A stretch of 18,312 nucleotides of DNA from Lachnospiraceae bacterium (lineage in GTDB: Bacteria; Bacillota; Clostridia; Lachnospirales; Lachnospiraceae). The notes beneath the pieces were generated by a model. That model was not told where the DNA came from, ran no database searches, and was given only the letters and a program-made list of their open reading frames with translations. The translations under genes and the position numbers were made by a program. Shown piece after piece: positions 1 through 8,019 of the stretch (the stretch's first letter is position 1; each line of letters opens with the position of its first letter). The stretch lies in the NCBI GenBank assembly GCA_021153185.1, contig JAGKTY010000034.1, positions 1-18,312 on the forward strand, written 5' to 3'.

Positions 1-30
1 GATTATACGAGGAGGAATGATTATGAGTAA
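1..30 (+). CDS. C-terminal tail of a probable HigB/RelE-like toxin (partial)
   Basis: Only the last nine codons are in the window, reading DYTRRNDYE and then TAA at 28-30. A D-Y-x-R-R tail is reminiscent of the C-terminus of Gp49/HigB-type toxins. The frame overlaps the start of the HigA-like gene (ATG at 23), as expected for a toxin-first type II toxin-antitoxin operon. The call rests on this context and nine residues, so it is weak. A neighbouring frame (LYEEE, stop at 18-20) is also open over this short stretch. Confidence 0.4.
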   Translation, partial: DYTRRNDYE

Positions 31-307
31 AGTAAGCATCTCTTTTGATGAAATGAAAAATGATTTATTAAAAGATAATGAATTTAAGTTAGAATATGAG
101 AAATTAAAACCCAGATATGAAGCAATTGAGCAAATAATAAAAGCGAGAAAAGAACAGAACATGACACAGGCTGAACTTGCTAAGAGGGTTGGTACACAAA
201 AGAGCAACATTTCCAGATTGGAAAGTGGAAATTATAATCCAAGTTTAGATTTTCTTACCAAGGTATCAGAAGCACTTGGAAAAAGTTTAAGTGTGCAGCT
301 TAGATAA
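23..307 (+). CDS. HigA-like XRE-family antitoxin / helix-turn-helix regulator
   Basis: This is a 94-residue protein when started at the ATG at 23, which has a GGAGG seven bases upstream (11-15). The ATG at 17 is in frame but sits directly against the ribosome site. The C-terminal half is a Cro/C1-type HTH: IKARKEQNMTQAELAKRVGT, then a recognition helix with SNISRLESG, then a hydrophobic tail with LTKVSEALGKSLSV. The N-terminal extension (SFDEMKNDLLKDNEFKLEYE) is the usual one for HigA antitoxins that follow a HigB toxin. Its likely role is to bind and neutralise the toxin encoded just upstream and to repress the operon promoter, which lies outside the window. A solitary XRE regulator is the alternative. 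The HTH call is secure and the antitoxin role is inferred. Confidence 0.8.
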   Translation: MSKVSISFDEMKNDLLKDNEFKLEYEKLKPRYEAIEQIIKARKEQNMTQAELAKRVGTQKSNISRLESGNYNPSLDFLTKVSEALGKSLSVQLR

Positions 308-537
308 TGGGATATCTCACCTATTGTCGGAACAGACATGGTATAGTTTCCACTTTTGGCACTTGCCCGAGATGGAAAAAATGTTGCACTGTTATGCGGT
401 TCAATTATAAAATATATGTGAAATTTATTTTGAAATAACACCTTGGAAAAGTAACAGTAATATTGATAGCAACTGAAACGACAAGGTGCAACGAGGAAGA
501 GAGTTCTCTCTTCGTAGGGATAAAAAGGAGGAAGTGT
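308..537 (+). other. Intergenic leader region of the secreted-protein operon
   Basis: This 230-base stretch carries no convincing gene. It holds a probable promoter (384-411) and a leader that can fold. CACCTTG (439-445) pairs with CAAGGTG (482-488) around a 36-base loop, inside which CAGT (455-458) can pair with ACTG (472-475). A second perfect 8-base inverted repeat follows, GAAGAGAG (496-503) with CTCTCTTC (506-513), ending 13 bases before the GGAGG of the next gene. There is no T-tract, so it is not a terminator. I could not match it to a known riboswitch class. Confidence 0.5.
384..411 (+). promoter_or_regulatory. Possible sigma-A promoter for the secreted-protein operon
   Basis: TTGCAC (384-389) is followed by a 16-base spacer and TATAAA (406-411). 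The -10 matches consensus at five of six bases. The -35 is weak. Position and the following foldable leader support it. Confidence 0.35.
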
Positions 538-3500
538 ATGGGCAAACGAAACCAATGGAAAAAAGTGTTATCGTCTTTGCTTGTCCTGGTGCTGACACTG
601 TCTATGGTAGCAGGCACGAGCGGCGTAGCGAAGGCGGAAAATGAGGGTGCTGCAACAGTATACAAAATCTTTGCAATTATGCCTGATAATGGAGATGCAA
701 GTAATTTTGAAATTGCAGATGAACAACCAGAAGGAAAAAACCTATTTGGATTATTAATCAATGGTGGGACGTATACGCTTTCGGACGAACAAGAGTGGTT
801 GCATATTTATGCAAACAATGCATCCGTAAATATTAATGAAAAAAATGTTGCTGATGTAGCTTTATCTGGAGATAGTTCCATTAATATGGGAGCAGTAGTA
901 CGGTTAGCAATTTTCCAACATTTGATGTAAAAGAAGTGATTAGTGGTCAGGCTGTCTATGAATTTTATAATTCAGAAAAATATAGAGGAAATGAACTAGA
1001 AGGAGAAAATGCTGTAGGTCCTACGCCATATTCTTATACGGTTACGGATGTATACACTTTTACCGGATGGCAGGTAATGGATACATTGACAGTAAATAAT
1101 GGTGCAACTTTGAACATTGCTACAGGAATTGAAGAAAATAATTCTTTCCCAAGTGCAATTGAGGCAAATCATGTTAATGTGCAAGGAAGCATTACTATTG
1201 AAGCAAGTCAAGAACCATGCTCAGAACCAAATAGGCTTGTTATTTGTGGAGGTGGAACACTTACTGGTACAAATGAAGGAAGTATCATAGGTGCGGGAGA
1301 TTCGATTCTCGAATTAAGAGAGAATGTAGTTGTTTCTGGACTTACATTGTATGAATGTGGTGAAAATAATTCACTTACAGTATTTACACATGGTGATGCG
1401 ACGGAATGCTATTCTTATGATTCAAATGAGAGCAAATGGGTACGCCAACAGAACAATGGTCCGGAAAAAGAGTATCGCTATGATGAAGAAGGAGTATCAA
1501 ATGGTACGTATGCAAATGAAGGAGATCAAACACTTTCGGAAAATGCCTATTGGAGAGTAGAAGGTGCGCAAGTAACATTTAATACGCTTACGATGCAACA
1601 GAATGCATTCCTTGAAATACGTAATTTTAGCGATGCTGAAACGATTCATTATGGAAAAATCACATATACGTCATTAGTAGCATCGCAAGGAGCAGTATTA
1701 GCATTTGAAACAAAAGAAAATATTCCGGAGCAAATAAAGAGCTCCTTGTATGATGATCAAGGTAATCAACTGGGCTCAATTGATCAAATCAATGGTTTTT
1801 GTGAATTTGAATATGATGGAACTAGTAAATGGGTTATGCGTCAAAATGGTTCTCAAGAACCTGCATTAGAAGACAATAAATATACCGTTAGATTTGATTC
1901 ATGTGATTTTGAAGGAAACCCACAAGCAAGTGTTAAGGTGTCAGAGGAATCTTTGACAAATCGAAATAGTTATCCGTTCACAGCGAATAGTCCATTAATA
2001 TTTACACTTACGCCACCGGAATATCGGCGCGGGCAAATTCCTGTTGTTGAAATACGTCAAGATGATACGTTTTATTCTTCAACGGCAAGTGTTGAAAACG
2101 AAAAATTGAATGTATCAAAAAATTCAGATGATACATATCAATTTACATTTATACCAACAAGCGAAAAAGGCTTCGAGGTAGAGATTTGGTGGTCAGAATA
2201 TGATAGATTTGGACCAGGGGAAGGAGAGGTTTGCTTCGAGATAGCATCTGATGAAGCAAATACCGTAACACTTTCGCAAGCTACAGAAAAAACAATGGCA
2301 GACCCAACCAACTCTAATTGCAATAAATACATTTATGATTTATCGTCATTTAGTACACTTACAATGACGATTACGGTTCCTGACGGAAAAACATTAGATA
2401 AAAATGCTTCAAGATTTGGTGAATATGGAAGTGGAAACTCTTTAATTAAAGATACAGAAATTCCGGAGCCGACAAACAATCAATACCAAATCAGCATTAC
2501 AAACGATAAGATTAGTAATACGAATGAAGATTTCTTCTTTTTTGAAATCCGATTTAAAGGAGGAGAAGTCGGTGGTGGCGATGATCCAAATAATCCGGGC
2601 ACAGATGATCCGGGACAGGGCAGCGATATCACAATTGAGCAAGCAAGAGATCTTATTGTGGCACATGAGTATGCATACCATGCCTCTACAGCAGATGAGT
2701 TAAAGAAATACCTTGCCAGAGAGATATATTATGAATTTATTGGTGCAGGTCCTTATCAAAATTCATTTGAAAAATTAGATTTGGGTATTACCGGCGATAA
2801 CGATAGTGCAAAGATAGAATCAATCAAAGAAAAAATCACAATTGATTCAGCACAGAAGTCAGCAGCCGATGCGGTAAATTTACCATATTATGAGTATTCC
2901 TATGAACTGCAAGCAGCTGGAGAAGGAACATCAAAAGTAGAAGCAAAAGGAAAGGTATATTATCTTAATTCTGACAAGCAGTATATCGTAAAGACAGGTA
3001 ATACATACAATGTGGTTACGATTAAAAAAACCGGTTCAGACGCAGATGATAGTTATATCATGGGAGATGGAGATGTAAAGGTATTCGGTAATGGTGCAAG
3101 TATCGTCGGAAGCCTCGAAACCGGAAGTTCACACGCAGAGGCGTATCACATTACGCAGGAGCATTCAGGATTTGGCGGAGATGGGTTCTTCCCAGGAGTA
3201 GTCAACCGTCTCATTGTTTGTGATACCGGCTTTAAGGGCGCCAGAATTGTTGGTGCAAAATCGGCAGCAGCATGGGATTTCCAGCAGTCAGGTATCTATG
3301 GCGCCGACAAACCAGCAGACATCTATTATGGTAATGATCAAATTACAATAAATAGCATTGCATTTGATAATCTACAAAATGATAGCAAGCATACAATTTT
3401 AGCTGTCAGCGTAGATACAACAAAAGCAAAAGCAGATGTCGCCAATATTACAAATAATGGAAATGGCTTTACGGTTTTCTTTGCGACGGCATATGACGAG

Positions 3501-3962
3501 ATTCCACTTAAGATTACATATGGCGATAATTCGACAGGAGTGATTGACATTCATCGCGTTGGATTACATATTTCCAAAAATCATATTGAGAGTGGCAAAA
3601 TTGACGTAATGCACGGTACAGATCATACTTCAAATTATTCTGTACCACAAAGTGCTGGCGAAGCAGTCTATGCATCGTTCTATGCCCCAAATGCAGCAAG
3701 TGCATCAGGTGTACAGTTGTTCGTCACAATTACAAAATCGAATGGCACAGTCGAAAGAAAAATTGTTAACACAACACTTGGAACTGGTACAGCAAGCCAA
3801 GGAACGGACAAAGGGTATGCAGATTTCTTACTTTGGTCCGGAACAGAGACAGAATACAATAGCTTGCAAAAAATTGAAGCAATCGTCTTCGCACCGGGAT
3901 CAGAAGATTCCTTTGGCGGTGTCAAGGTTGGTTCAGGCTCCGGCGTAGTTTGGACAAAATAA
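538..3962 (+). pseudogene. Large secreted protein of unknown function, interrupted by a one-base frameshift
   Basis: The start is the ATG at 538, with GGAGG at 527-531. The N-terminus is a classic signal peptide: KRNQWKK, a hydrophobic stretch, then cleavage after AKA (residue 33). The first frame is open to a TAA at 928-930. Convincing coding sequence resumes in the frame one base back from at least 885 and runs to 3962. Adding one base at the GGG of 888-890 joins the frames as INM-GSSSTVSNFPTF and gives a protein of about 1141 residues. The mature protein is rich in Asn, Thr and Gly, with beta-rich stretches, two SKWV-x-Q/R-Q-N-G segments and an acidic Pro/Gly linker (about 2570-2630) before a more compact C-terminal half. 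There is no sortase motif. I recognise no catalytic domain. A surface or extracellular role follows only from the signal peptide. If the frameshift is real the gene is inactivated; a sequencing error is equally possible. Confidence 0.65.
1431..1865 (+). repeat. Two diverged SKWV-type peptide repeats in the large secreted protein
   Basis: SKWVRQQNNGPE begins at 1431 and SKWVMRQNGSQEP begins at 1824. Both follow an acidic Tyr-containing stretch (SYDSNE, EYDGT), which suggests an old duplication of a domain end about 130 residues apart. The rest of the two units has diverged beyond what I can align by eye. Confidence 0.45.
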
Positions 3963-3982
3963 GCATGAGGAGGAAATACAGA

Positions 3983-5518
3983 ATGAACGAAACAATTAAG
4001 ACATGTATAAGCAAATGGAATTGCTTTTCGATAATGATGTTTGCATTCATCTTTTCACTCGTGCTAAGCATGCCGGTGAAGGTATATGCAGGCGGAACGA
4101 TTTCAGATTTAAAGGCGACTGCGACAACATCATCCGTAACGGTAAGTGGAACCGCTACAGACGTAAAAGCAGCAATTGTTGTACAGGTAATGGATGGATC
4201 TGACATTGTTGCAATGCAAAGCTTTTCAGTGAATGGTACAACTTTTTCAGTTAAATTAAACAGTCTTAGCCTCACAGGTGGCAAGACATATACGATCCGT
4301 GTTGCGGATTATGATGGAGGTACATTTGCTACAGCAGAAGCAACTGTTCCTAGTAGCACAGGCGGTGGCGGCGGTGGAGTAACACCAGCCCCATCAGACC
4401 CGGAAACGCCACAGGAGCCGGATGCCCCTGCAAAGGAAGAAACGACAACAGAGACCAAAACGGATGAAGATGGTACTGTGACAGAGACAACGACAGTCAA
4501 GAAGCCGGACGGCTCAGAGTCTGTGACTGAGAAGGTGACCAAACCGGACGGAACGGTCACAGAATCTGAAAAAGTAACAACAGCAGACGGTGCGACCAAA
4601 GAGACTGAGAAGGTTTCAACGAAAGACGGAACCGTGACAGAAACCGCTAAAGAAGTGACAGCAAGCGGAACTGTTACAGAAACTGAGAAAGTGACGAAAC
4701 CGACAGGCGTCATCACTGAGACAGAAAAAGTCACAGAGACAAACGGAACCGTGACGGAAAAAGAGACGGTAACTTCCCCATCAGGCGCGGTGAAGTCAGA
4801 AGAGACGATTACCAAGGCAGATGGCAGCAAGGAAGAAATCAAGACACAGGTTTCGGCAGACGGCAAGAAAGAAACAAGCACGGAAGTATCTTACGATGCA
4901 ACCGGGAAGATTGTGGATGCAGAGGTAACTGTTTCACAGGTGACAACAAGTAAGAGCATGTCAGTTAGCGTAAGCGAACTTCGTGAGTCCGTGAAATCGG
5001 TTGGCGGCGATGCGACGGTGACAATCACTTCTAAGACTGCATCAGGCGCGATGCGCTTCGAGGCGTCTGTTGACAGCGATGCGCTTAAGAAAAACACCGA
5101 ATTGAAGGTTTATGCAGTCGACAAGAAGGGCAACATTGTGATCCTTGATCCGAAGAAAAAGAATACAGCAGCCGTCAAAAACGGAAAGCTGACTGTCAAT
5201 ACTTCTGAGAAGGGTGAACTTAAGCTTGTCACACCTGCAGAGGCCAAGAAGGTTGAGAAAAAGATTCTTGCCAGCGTGAAGCCGGAGAAGAAATCCCAGA
5301 CGGTGAAAAAAGGGAAATCAATTAAGTTTACTTTTGCAGACGGATTCAGCACAAAGAATATTAAGAAGATCACATACGAGGCTTCCGATTCGGATATCAA
5401 AGTATCAAAGAGCGGAAAGATTACTGCAAAAGCCAAAGGAACTGCGACAGTCAAAGTCACAGTAACACTTAAAAACGGCAAAACCAAAACCATTAAGATG
5501 AGAATCAAAATCAAATAA
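3983..5518 (+). CDS. Secreted repeat protein with C-terminal Ig-like (Big_2-like) domain
   Basis: The protein has 511 residues from the ATG at 3983, which has GGAGG at 3969-3973. The ATG at 3965 overlaps the ribosome site and is rejected. A signal peptide ends at VYA (residue 36). Residues 37 to about 115 look like a small beta-sandwich (ISDLKATATTSSVTVSG... and YTIRVADYDGG). A poly-Gly and Pro-rich linker leads to about 11 units of roughly 13 residues with the pattern TETEKVTxxDGTV (residues about 156-310). A basic beta-rich region follows, and the last 75 residues resemble a Big_2 domain (KKGKSIKFTF, ITYEASDSDI, GKITAKAKGTATVKVTV). There is no LPxTG or transmembrane anchor. It lies 20 bases after the large secreted gene, with no terminator between them, so the two are probably co-transcribed and may act together at the cell surface. 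The family is not recognised beyond the Ig-like domain. Confidence 0.8.
   Translation: MNETIKTCISKWNCFSIMMFAFIFSLVLSMPVKVYAGGTISDLKATATTSSVTVSGTATDVKAAIVVQVMDGSDIVAMQSFSVNGTTFSVKLNSLSLTGGKTYTIRVADYDGGTFATAEATVPSSTGGGGGGVTPAPSDPETPQEPDAPAKEETTTETKTDEDGTVTETTTVKKPDGSESVTEKVTKPDGTVTESEKVTTADGATKETEKVSTKDGTVTETAKEVTASGTVTETEKVTKPTGVITETEKVTETNGTVTEKETVTSPSGAVKSEETITKADGSKEEIKTQVSADGKKETSTEVSYDATGKIVDAEVTVSQVTTSKSMSVSVSELRESVKSVGGDATVTITSKTASGAMRFEASVDSDALKKNTELKVYAVDKKGNIVILDPKKKNTAAVKNGKLTVNTSEKGELKLVTPAEAKKVEKKILASVKPEKKSQTVKKGKSIKFTFADGFSTKNIKKITYEASDSDIKVSKSGKITAKAKGTATVKVTVTLKNGKTKTIKMRIKIK
4448..4913 (+). repeat. Tandem ~13-residue Thr/Glu/Lys-rich repeats
   Basis: About 11 degenerate units occur, each ending in a D/S/T-G turn: for example TEKVTKPDGTV, TESEKVTTADGAT, KETEKVSTKDGTV, TETEKVTKPTGVI and TETEKVTETNGTV. 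The DNA has diverged between units, so the array is old, or selected at the protein level, rather than freshly duplicated. Confidence 0.8.
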
Positions 5519-5530
5519 CAAATGAAAAGA

Positions 5531-5558
5531 CAGCGGTCCCTAAGCGGGCCGCTGTTTT
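5531..5558 (+). terminator. Rho-independent terminator after the secreted-protein operon
   Basis: CAGCGGTCCC (5531-5540) pairs with GGGCCGCTG (5546-5554), with one bulged T and a TAAGC loop, and TTTTAT follows. Confidence 0.85.
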
Positions 5559-5597
5559 ATATCTTAATATAGCCGTAAAACACATTTTTTTCATAAA

Positions 5598-5627
5598 TTG
5601 AACATAATTTTTCCATAAAAATACAAT
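5598..5627 (+). promoter_or_regulatory. Probable sigma-A promoter of the DUF4405 gene
   Basis: TTGAAC (5598-5603), an 18-base spacer and TACAAT (5622-5627) lie in an AT-rich stretch 50 bases before the start codon and just after the preceding terminator. Confidence 0.5.
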
Positions 5628-5677
5628 AACCTAAATGTGAAAATGCTTTTATCATAATTTTGGAGAGAGGGTTTTAT

Positions 5678-6517
5678 ATGAAGAAAAAAAGTTCTGCGAA
5701 TCTGATGGTCAAAATAATTCTCGATATCATTATGCTCCTTTTGCTGTTAATGCTTTACCAAAAGAGAACCATCAGCATGTCGTTTCATGAAGTGGCGGGT
5801 CTTGTCTTATTTGGGTTGTTTGTGGTACATAATGTGCTCAATTGGCGTTGGATTGTAGCTATCACCAAAAAGCTGTTTCAAAAAAGTACATCTGCAAAGC
5901 TAAGATGCAGCTGGATTGTCAATTTCCTATTACTGATTAGTATGTCAGGGATTATCCTGACAGGACTCATGATTGCCAAAACGCTTCCGTTTCGGCTTTC
6001 ACCATGGGGAAATGCAAGAGCTTGGCATTATTTCTTTGCGGCAGTGTCAATTGTGCTGATGGGTATTCACCTTGGATTACACTGGCCTCTTATAAAAGGC
6101 CTGGCATCCAAAATCACATTTGTGCCGAAAAAGTTAGGTGTTTCTGTCGGTGTCATTTTCCTTGTTGCAGCAGTTGCTTGGGGTGGTTTTTCCCTTGTGA
6201 CGGGCAGCTTTGCCAGATGGATCAGCGGACCATTTATGGCCTCCTCTTTTCCGCAAGGAGCGCGTCCGGATACTATGGAGATGCCAAATGAAACGGTAGT
6301 ACCGGGTGAAGGCGCTCCGGATATGAATGAAGGCATGCCACCGCAGGGCGTTCGCTTCTCGAATGTACTTCTTGTAATCATCACTTACGGCTGTGAGATG
6401 GTCGTATTTGCTGCTTTGACAGCATTTTTCTGTGGCATCTTAGGAAAGCGCAAAATAGTTGTTTCCGATGGAGATAACGGAGATTATGATAAAATGAATT
6501 CATCGGAGCTTCCATAA
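5678..6517 (+). CDS. DUF4405-type six-helix membrane protein (putative b-haem binding)
   Basis: The protein has 279 residues from the ATG at 5678, which is preceded by GGAGAGAGG (5662-5670). An in-frame TTG at 5660 lies before that site and is rejected. Six hydrophobic segments are visible, near residues 9-27, 36-58, 80-100, 116-137, 153-175 and 230-256. Histidines sit in helices 2 and 4: H37 (FHEVAG), H51 (VVHNVLNWRW), H117 (WHYFFA) and H131/H135 (GIHLGLHW). This pattern, especially HEVAGLVLF...HNVLNWRW, is that of the DUF4405 family, which resembles cytochrome b and ferric-reductase-like membrane proteins. Haem binding and electron transfer are therefore plausible but inferred. A Pro/Met/Glu-rich loop (about 185-228) separates helices 5 and 6. 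The gene stands alone between its own promoter and terminator, so context gives no partner. Confidence 0.8.
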   Translation: MKKKSSANLMVKIILDIIMLLLLLMLYQKRTISMSFHEVAGLVLFGLFVVHNVLNWRWIVAITKKLFQKSTSAKLRCSWIVNFLLLISMSGIILTGLMIAKTLPFRLSPWGNARAWHYFFAAVSIVLMGIHLGLHWPLIKGLASKITFVPKKLGVSVGVIFLVAAVAWGGFSLVTGSFARWISGPFMASSFPQGARPDTMEMPNETVVPGEGAPDMNEGMPPQGVRFSNVLLVIITYGCEMVVFAALTAFFCGILGKRKIVVSDGDNGDYDKMNSSELP

Positions 6518-6537
6518 TTGAATATTTGAACAGGCAT

Positions 6538-6578
6538 AAGGCTGGTCATTGAAGAGATTCGGTGACCGGTCTTTCTTT
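6538..6578 (+). terminator. Rho-independent terminator after the DUF4405 gene
   Basis: AAGGCTGGTCA (6538-6548) pairs with TGACCGGTCTT (6563-6573) over 11 base pairs, including two G-T pairs, and a T-rich tract follows. Confidence 0.75.
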
Positions 6579-6653
6579 ATGTCAAAAAAGGCAAGAGAAT
6601 TCACTTTACGGCAAAAACATTGACAAAAATATATTCACATTACGGATATACCG

Positions 6654-6682
6654 TTGACAATTCTTGTAAGAGTGTATATATT
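6654..6682 (+). promoter_or_regulatory. Strong sigma-A promoter of the GntR-ABC operon
   Basis: A perfect TTGACA (6654-6659), a 17-base spacer and TATATT (6677-6682) give a near-consensus promoter. The -10 is embedded in the operator palindrome described next. A second TTGACA at 6620-6625 has no good partner. Confidence 0.8.
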
Positions 6683-6692
6683 GAATATATAC
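6674..6692 (+). promoter_or_regulatory. Palindromic operator, probably for the adjacent YtrA-type GntR repressor
   Basis: GTATATATTGAATATATAC is a perfect 7-base inverted repeat with a 5-base centre, and it covers the -10 element and the expected start of transcription. GTxTA...TAxAC half-sites are the known operator form of the YtrA subfamily. The gene immediately downstream encodes such a protein, so autorepression is the natural reading. Confidence 0.7.
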
Positions 6693-6750
6693 AATATTTC
6701 CGATGAAAGACCATAATCAGTTTTTCATCAAGCGCGCAAAGGAAAGAAAT

Positions 6751-7137
6751 ATGGATATTATCATCAGCAACAGCTCCGGTGTGCCAATTTACGAGCAGAT
6801 TGAGGAGCAGATCAAAAAGCAGATTATGACGGGGGAGTTGTCTGAAGGGCAGGCGCTTCCGTCGATGCGGGTTCTGGCAAAAGAGCTGAAAATCAGCATC
6901 ATTACGACAAAGAGAGCGTATGAGGATTTGGAAAGAGACGGCTTTATCGAGTCGGTGACCGGCAAGGGCAGCTTTGTCAAGGGCATCAGTAGCGACCTGG
7001 TGAAGGAAACGATGCGGTTTGCCATCCAGGAGCTTTTAGATGAGGCGGTCGATAAAGCGATAGTCGGAAGCGTAACCTATGAAGAGCTCGCCGAAATGCT
7101 GCAGCTTTTATACGAGGAGAAGGCAGAGCGTCCATAA
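6751..7137 (+). CDS. GntR-family (YtrA subfamily) transcriptional repressor
   Basis: The protein has 128 residues from the ATG at 6751, which follows AAAGGAAAG. An in-frame ATG at 6703 lies only about 13 bases past the predicted transcript start and has no ribosome site. Residues 10-78 are a GntR winged helix: GVPIYEQIEEQIKKQIMTGEL, LPSMRVLAKELKIS, a recognition helix with TTKRAYEDLERDGFI, and a wing with TGKGSFV. The C-terminal part is a short helical tail of about 45 residues (dimerisation) and not a ligand-binding domain. That short tail is the mark of the YtrA subfamily, whose members usually repress an adjacent ABC transporter operon. The ATPase gene starts 17 bases downstream, and the promoter carries a matching palindrome. 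Confidence 0.9.
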   Translation: MDIIISNSSGVPIYEQIEEQIKKQIMTGELSEGQALPSMRVLAKELKISIITTKRAYEDLERDGFIESVTGKGSFVKGISSDLVKETMRFAIQELLDEAVDKAIVGSVTYEELAEMLQLLYEEKAERP

Positions 7138-7154
7138 AGAAGGGAGCAGAAACG

Positions 7155-8015
7155 ATGCAAAATGTAATAGAACTCAAACATGTCACCAAGGAGTACGGCG
7201 ACTTTAAACTGGATGATGTGAGTTTCTCTGTACCGGAGGGCAGTGTGTGCGGTTTTATCGGGCAAAATGGCGCCGGCAAAACGACCACGATTAAACTGCT
7301 GTTAGATGTCATCGGCATGGACAGTGGGGAAATCTATTTGTTTGGACAAAACATCCAAAACAATAGCGCAACGCTGCGCGAGGACATCGGTGTGGTGTTT
7401 GACGAGATGGGTTTTCATGAATTCATGACGGGCAGGGACATCAATATCATGATGAAAAATATTTACAAAAACTGGGATGAAAACGTATTTTTTGAATATC
7501 TGAAACGATTTTCCCTGCCAAGCAAAAAGAGGTGCGGCGATTTTTCGCGCGGTATGCGTATGAAGCTGCAGATTGCCGTTGCGCTTTCCCATCATGCAAA
7601 GCTTCTCGTCATGGATGAACCGACGTCAGGTCTTGACCCGATTGTCCGAAATGAGATGCTTCAGATTTTCCGTGAATTTGTCGTGGAGGAAGACCACACG
7701 ATTCTGCTTTCTTCCCACATCACCGGAGATTTGGAAAAGTTAGCGGATGAAGTCGTCTTTATCAACGGCGGAAAAATTATCCTTTCGGGCAATAAGGATG
7801 AGATTCTGGAAAAGCATGGCCTTTTAAAATGCAAAAAACAGGAGCTTTCTTCTATTGATGCAAGCCACATTGTGAGCGTGCAGCCGGGAACCTTTGGAGT
7901 AGAGGTGCTTGTCAGAGACAGACAGGCATGTAAAAGGCAGTATCCTGATATGCTTATTGAACCTGTCAGTTTAGAAGAGATTATGCTTTTCTATGTCAAT
8001 CGGGAAGCGAGGTAG
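7155..8015 (+). CDS. ABC transporter ATP-binding protein
   Basis: The protein has 286 residues; the ATG at 7155 has GGGAG eight bases upstream. It is the nucleotide-binding subunit of an ABC-2 type exporter. Visible motifs are Walker A GQNGAGKTT (36-44), a signature variant FSRGMRMK (130-137, in place of LSGGQ), Walker B LLVMDEPTSGLDP (150-162, with the catalytic E155), and the switch histidine in SSHIT (H188). The Q-loop reads VVFDE, so the usual Gln is Asp. The SRGMR and FDE variants recur in the YtrB/BcrA-like branch, so the protein is probably still an active ATPase. Two permease genes follow directly, and the complex probably exports an antimicrobial, lipid or peptide. The substrate cannot be read from the sequence. 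Confidence 0.93.
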   Translation: MQNVIELKHVTKEYGDFKLDDVSFSVPEGSVCGFIGQNGAGKTTTIKLLLDVIGMDSGEIYLFGQNIQNNSATLREDIGVVFDEMGFHEFMTGRDINIMMKNIYKNWDENVFFEYLKRFSLPSKKRCGDFSRGMRMKLQIAVALSHHAKLLVMDEPTSGLDPIVRNEMLQIFREFVVEEDHTILLSSHITGDLEKLADEVVFINGGKIILSGNKDEILEKHGLLKCKKQELSSIDASHIVSVQPGTFGVEVLVRDRQACKRQYPDMLIEPVSLEEIMLFYVNREAR

Positions 8016-8019
8016 GCAT

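Noticed and set aside
439..525. Leader before the secreted operon as a TPP, c-di-GMP or guanidine riboswitch
   Set aside because: Short fragments such as CGTAGGGA recall the TPP or guanidine classes, but the other conserved blocks of those classes are absent.
463..537. Upstream in-frame ATG at 463 as the start of the large secreted protein
   Set aside because: It would place 25 charged residues before a perfect signal peptide and lacks a ribosome site. The ATG at 538 has GGAGG at the right distance.
885..930. Programmed ribosomal frameshifting in the large secreted gene
   Set aside because: No X-XXY-YYZ slippery heptamer or following stem was found in the overlap of the two frames. A missing base explains it better.
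4309..4881. 190-residue antisense ORF opposite the repeat region of the secreted protein
   Set aside because: It is a low-complexity mirror (Val/Ser/Thr-rich) of the repeats, with no ribosome site. The open frame follows from the repeat composition.
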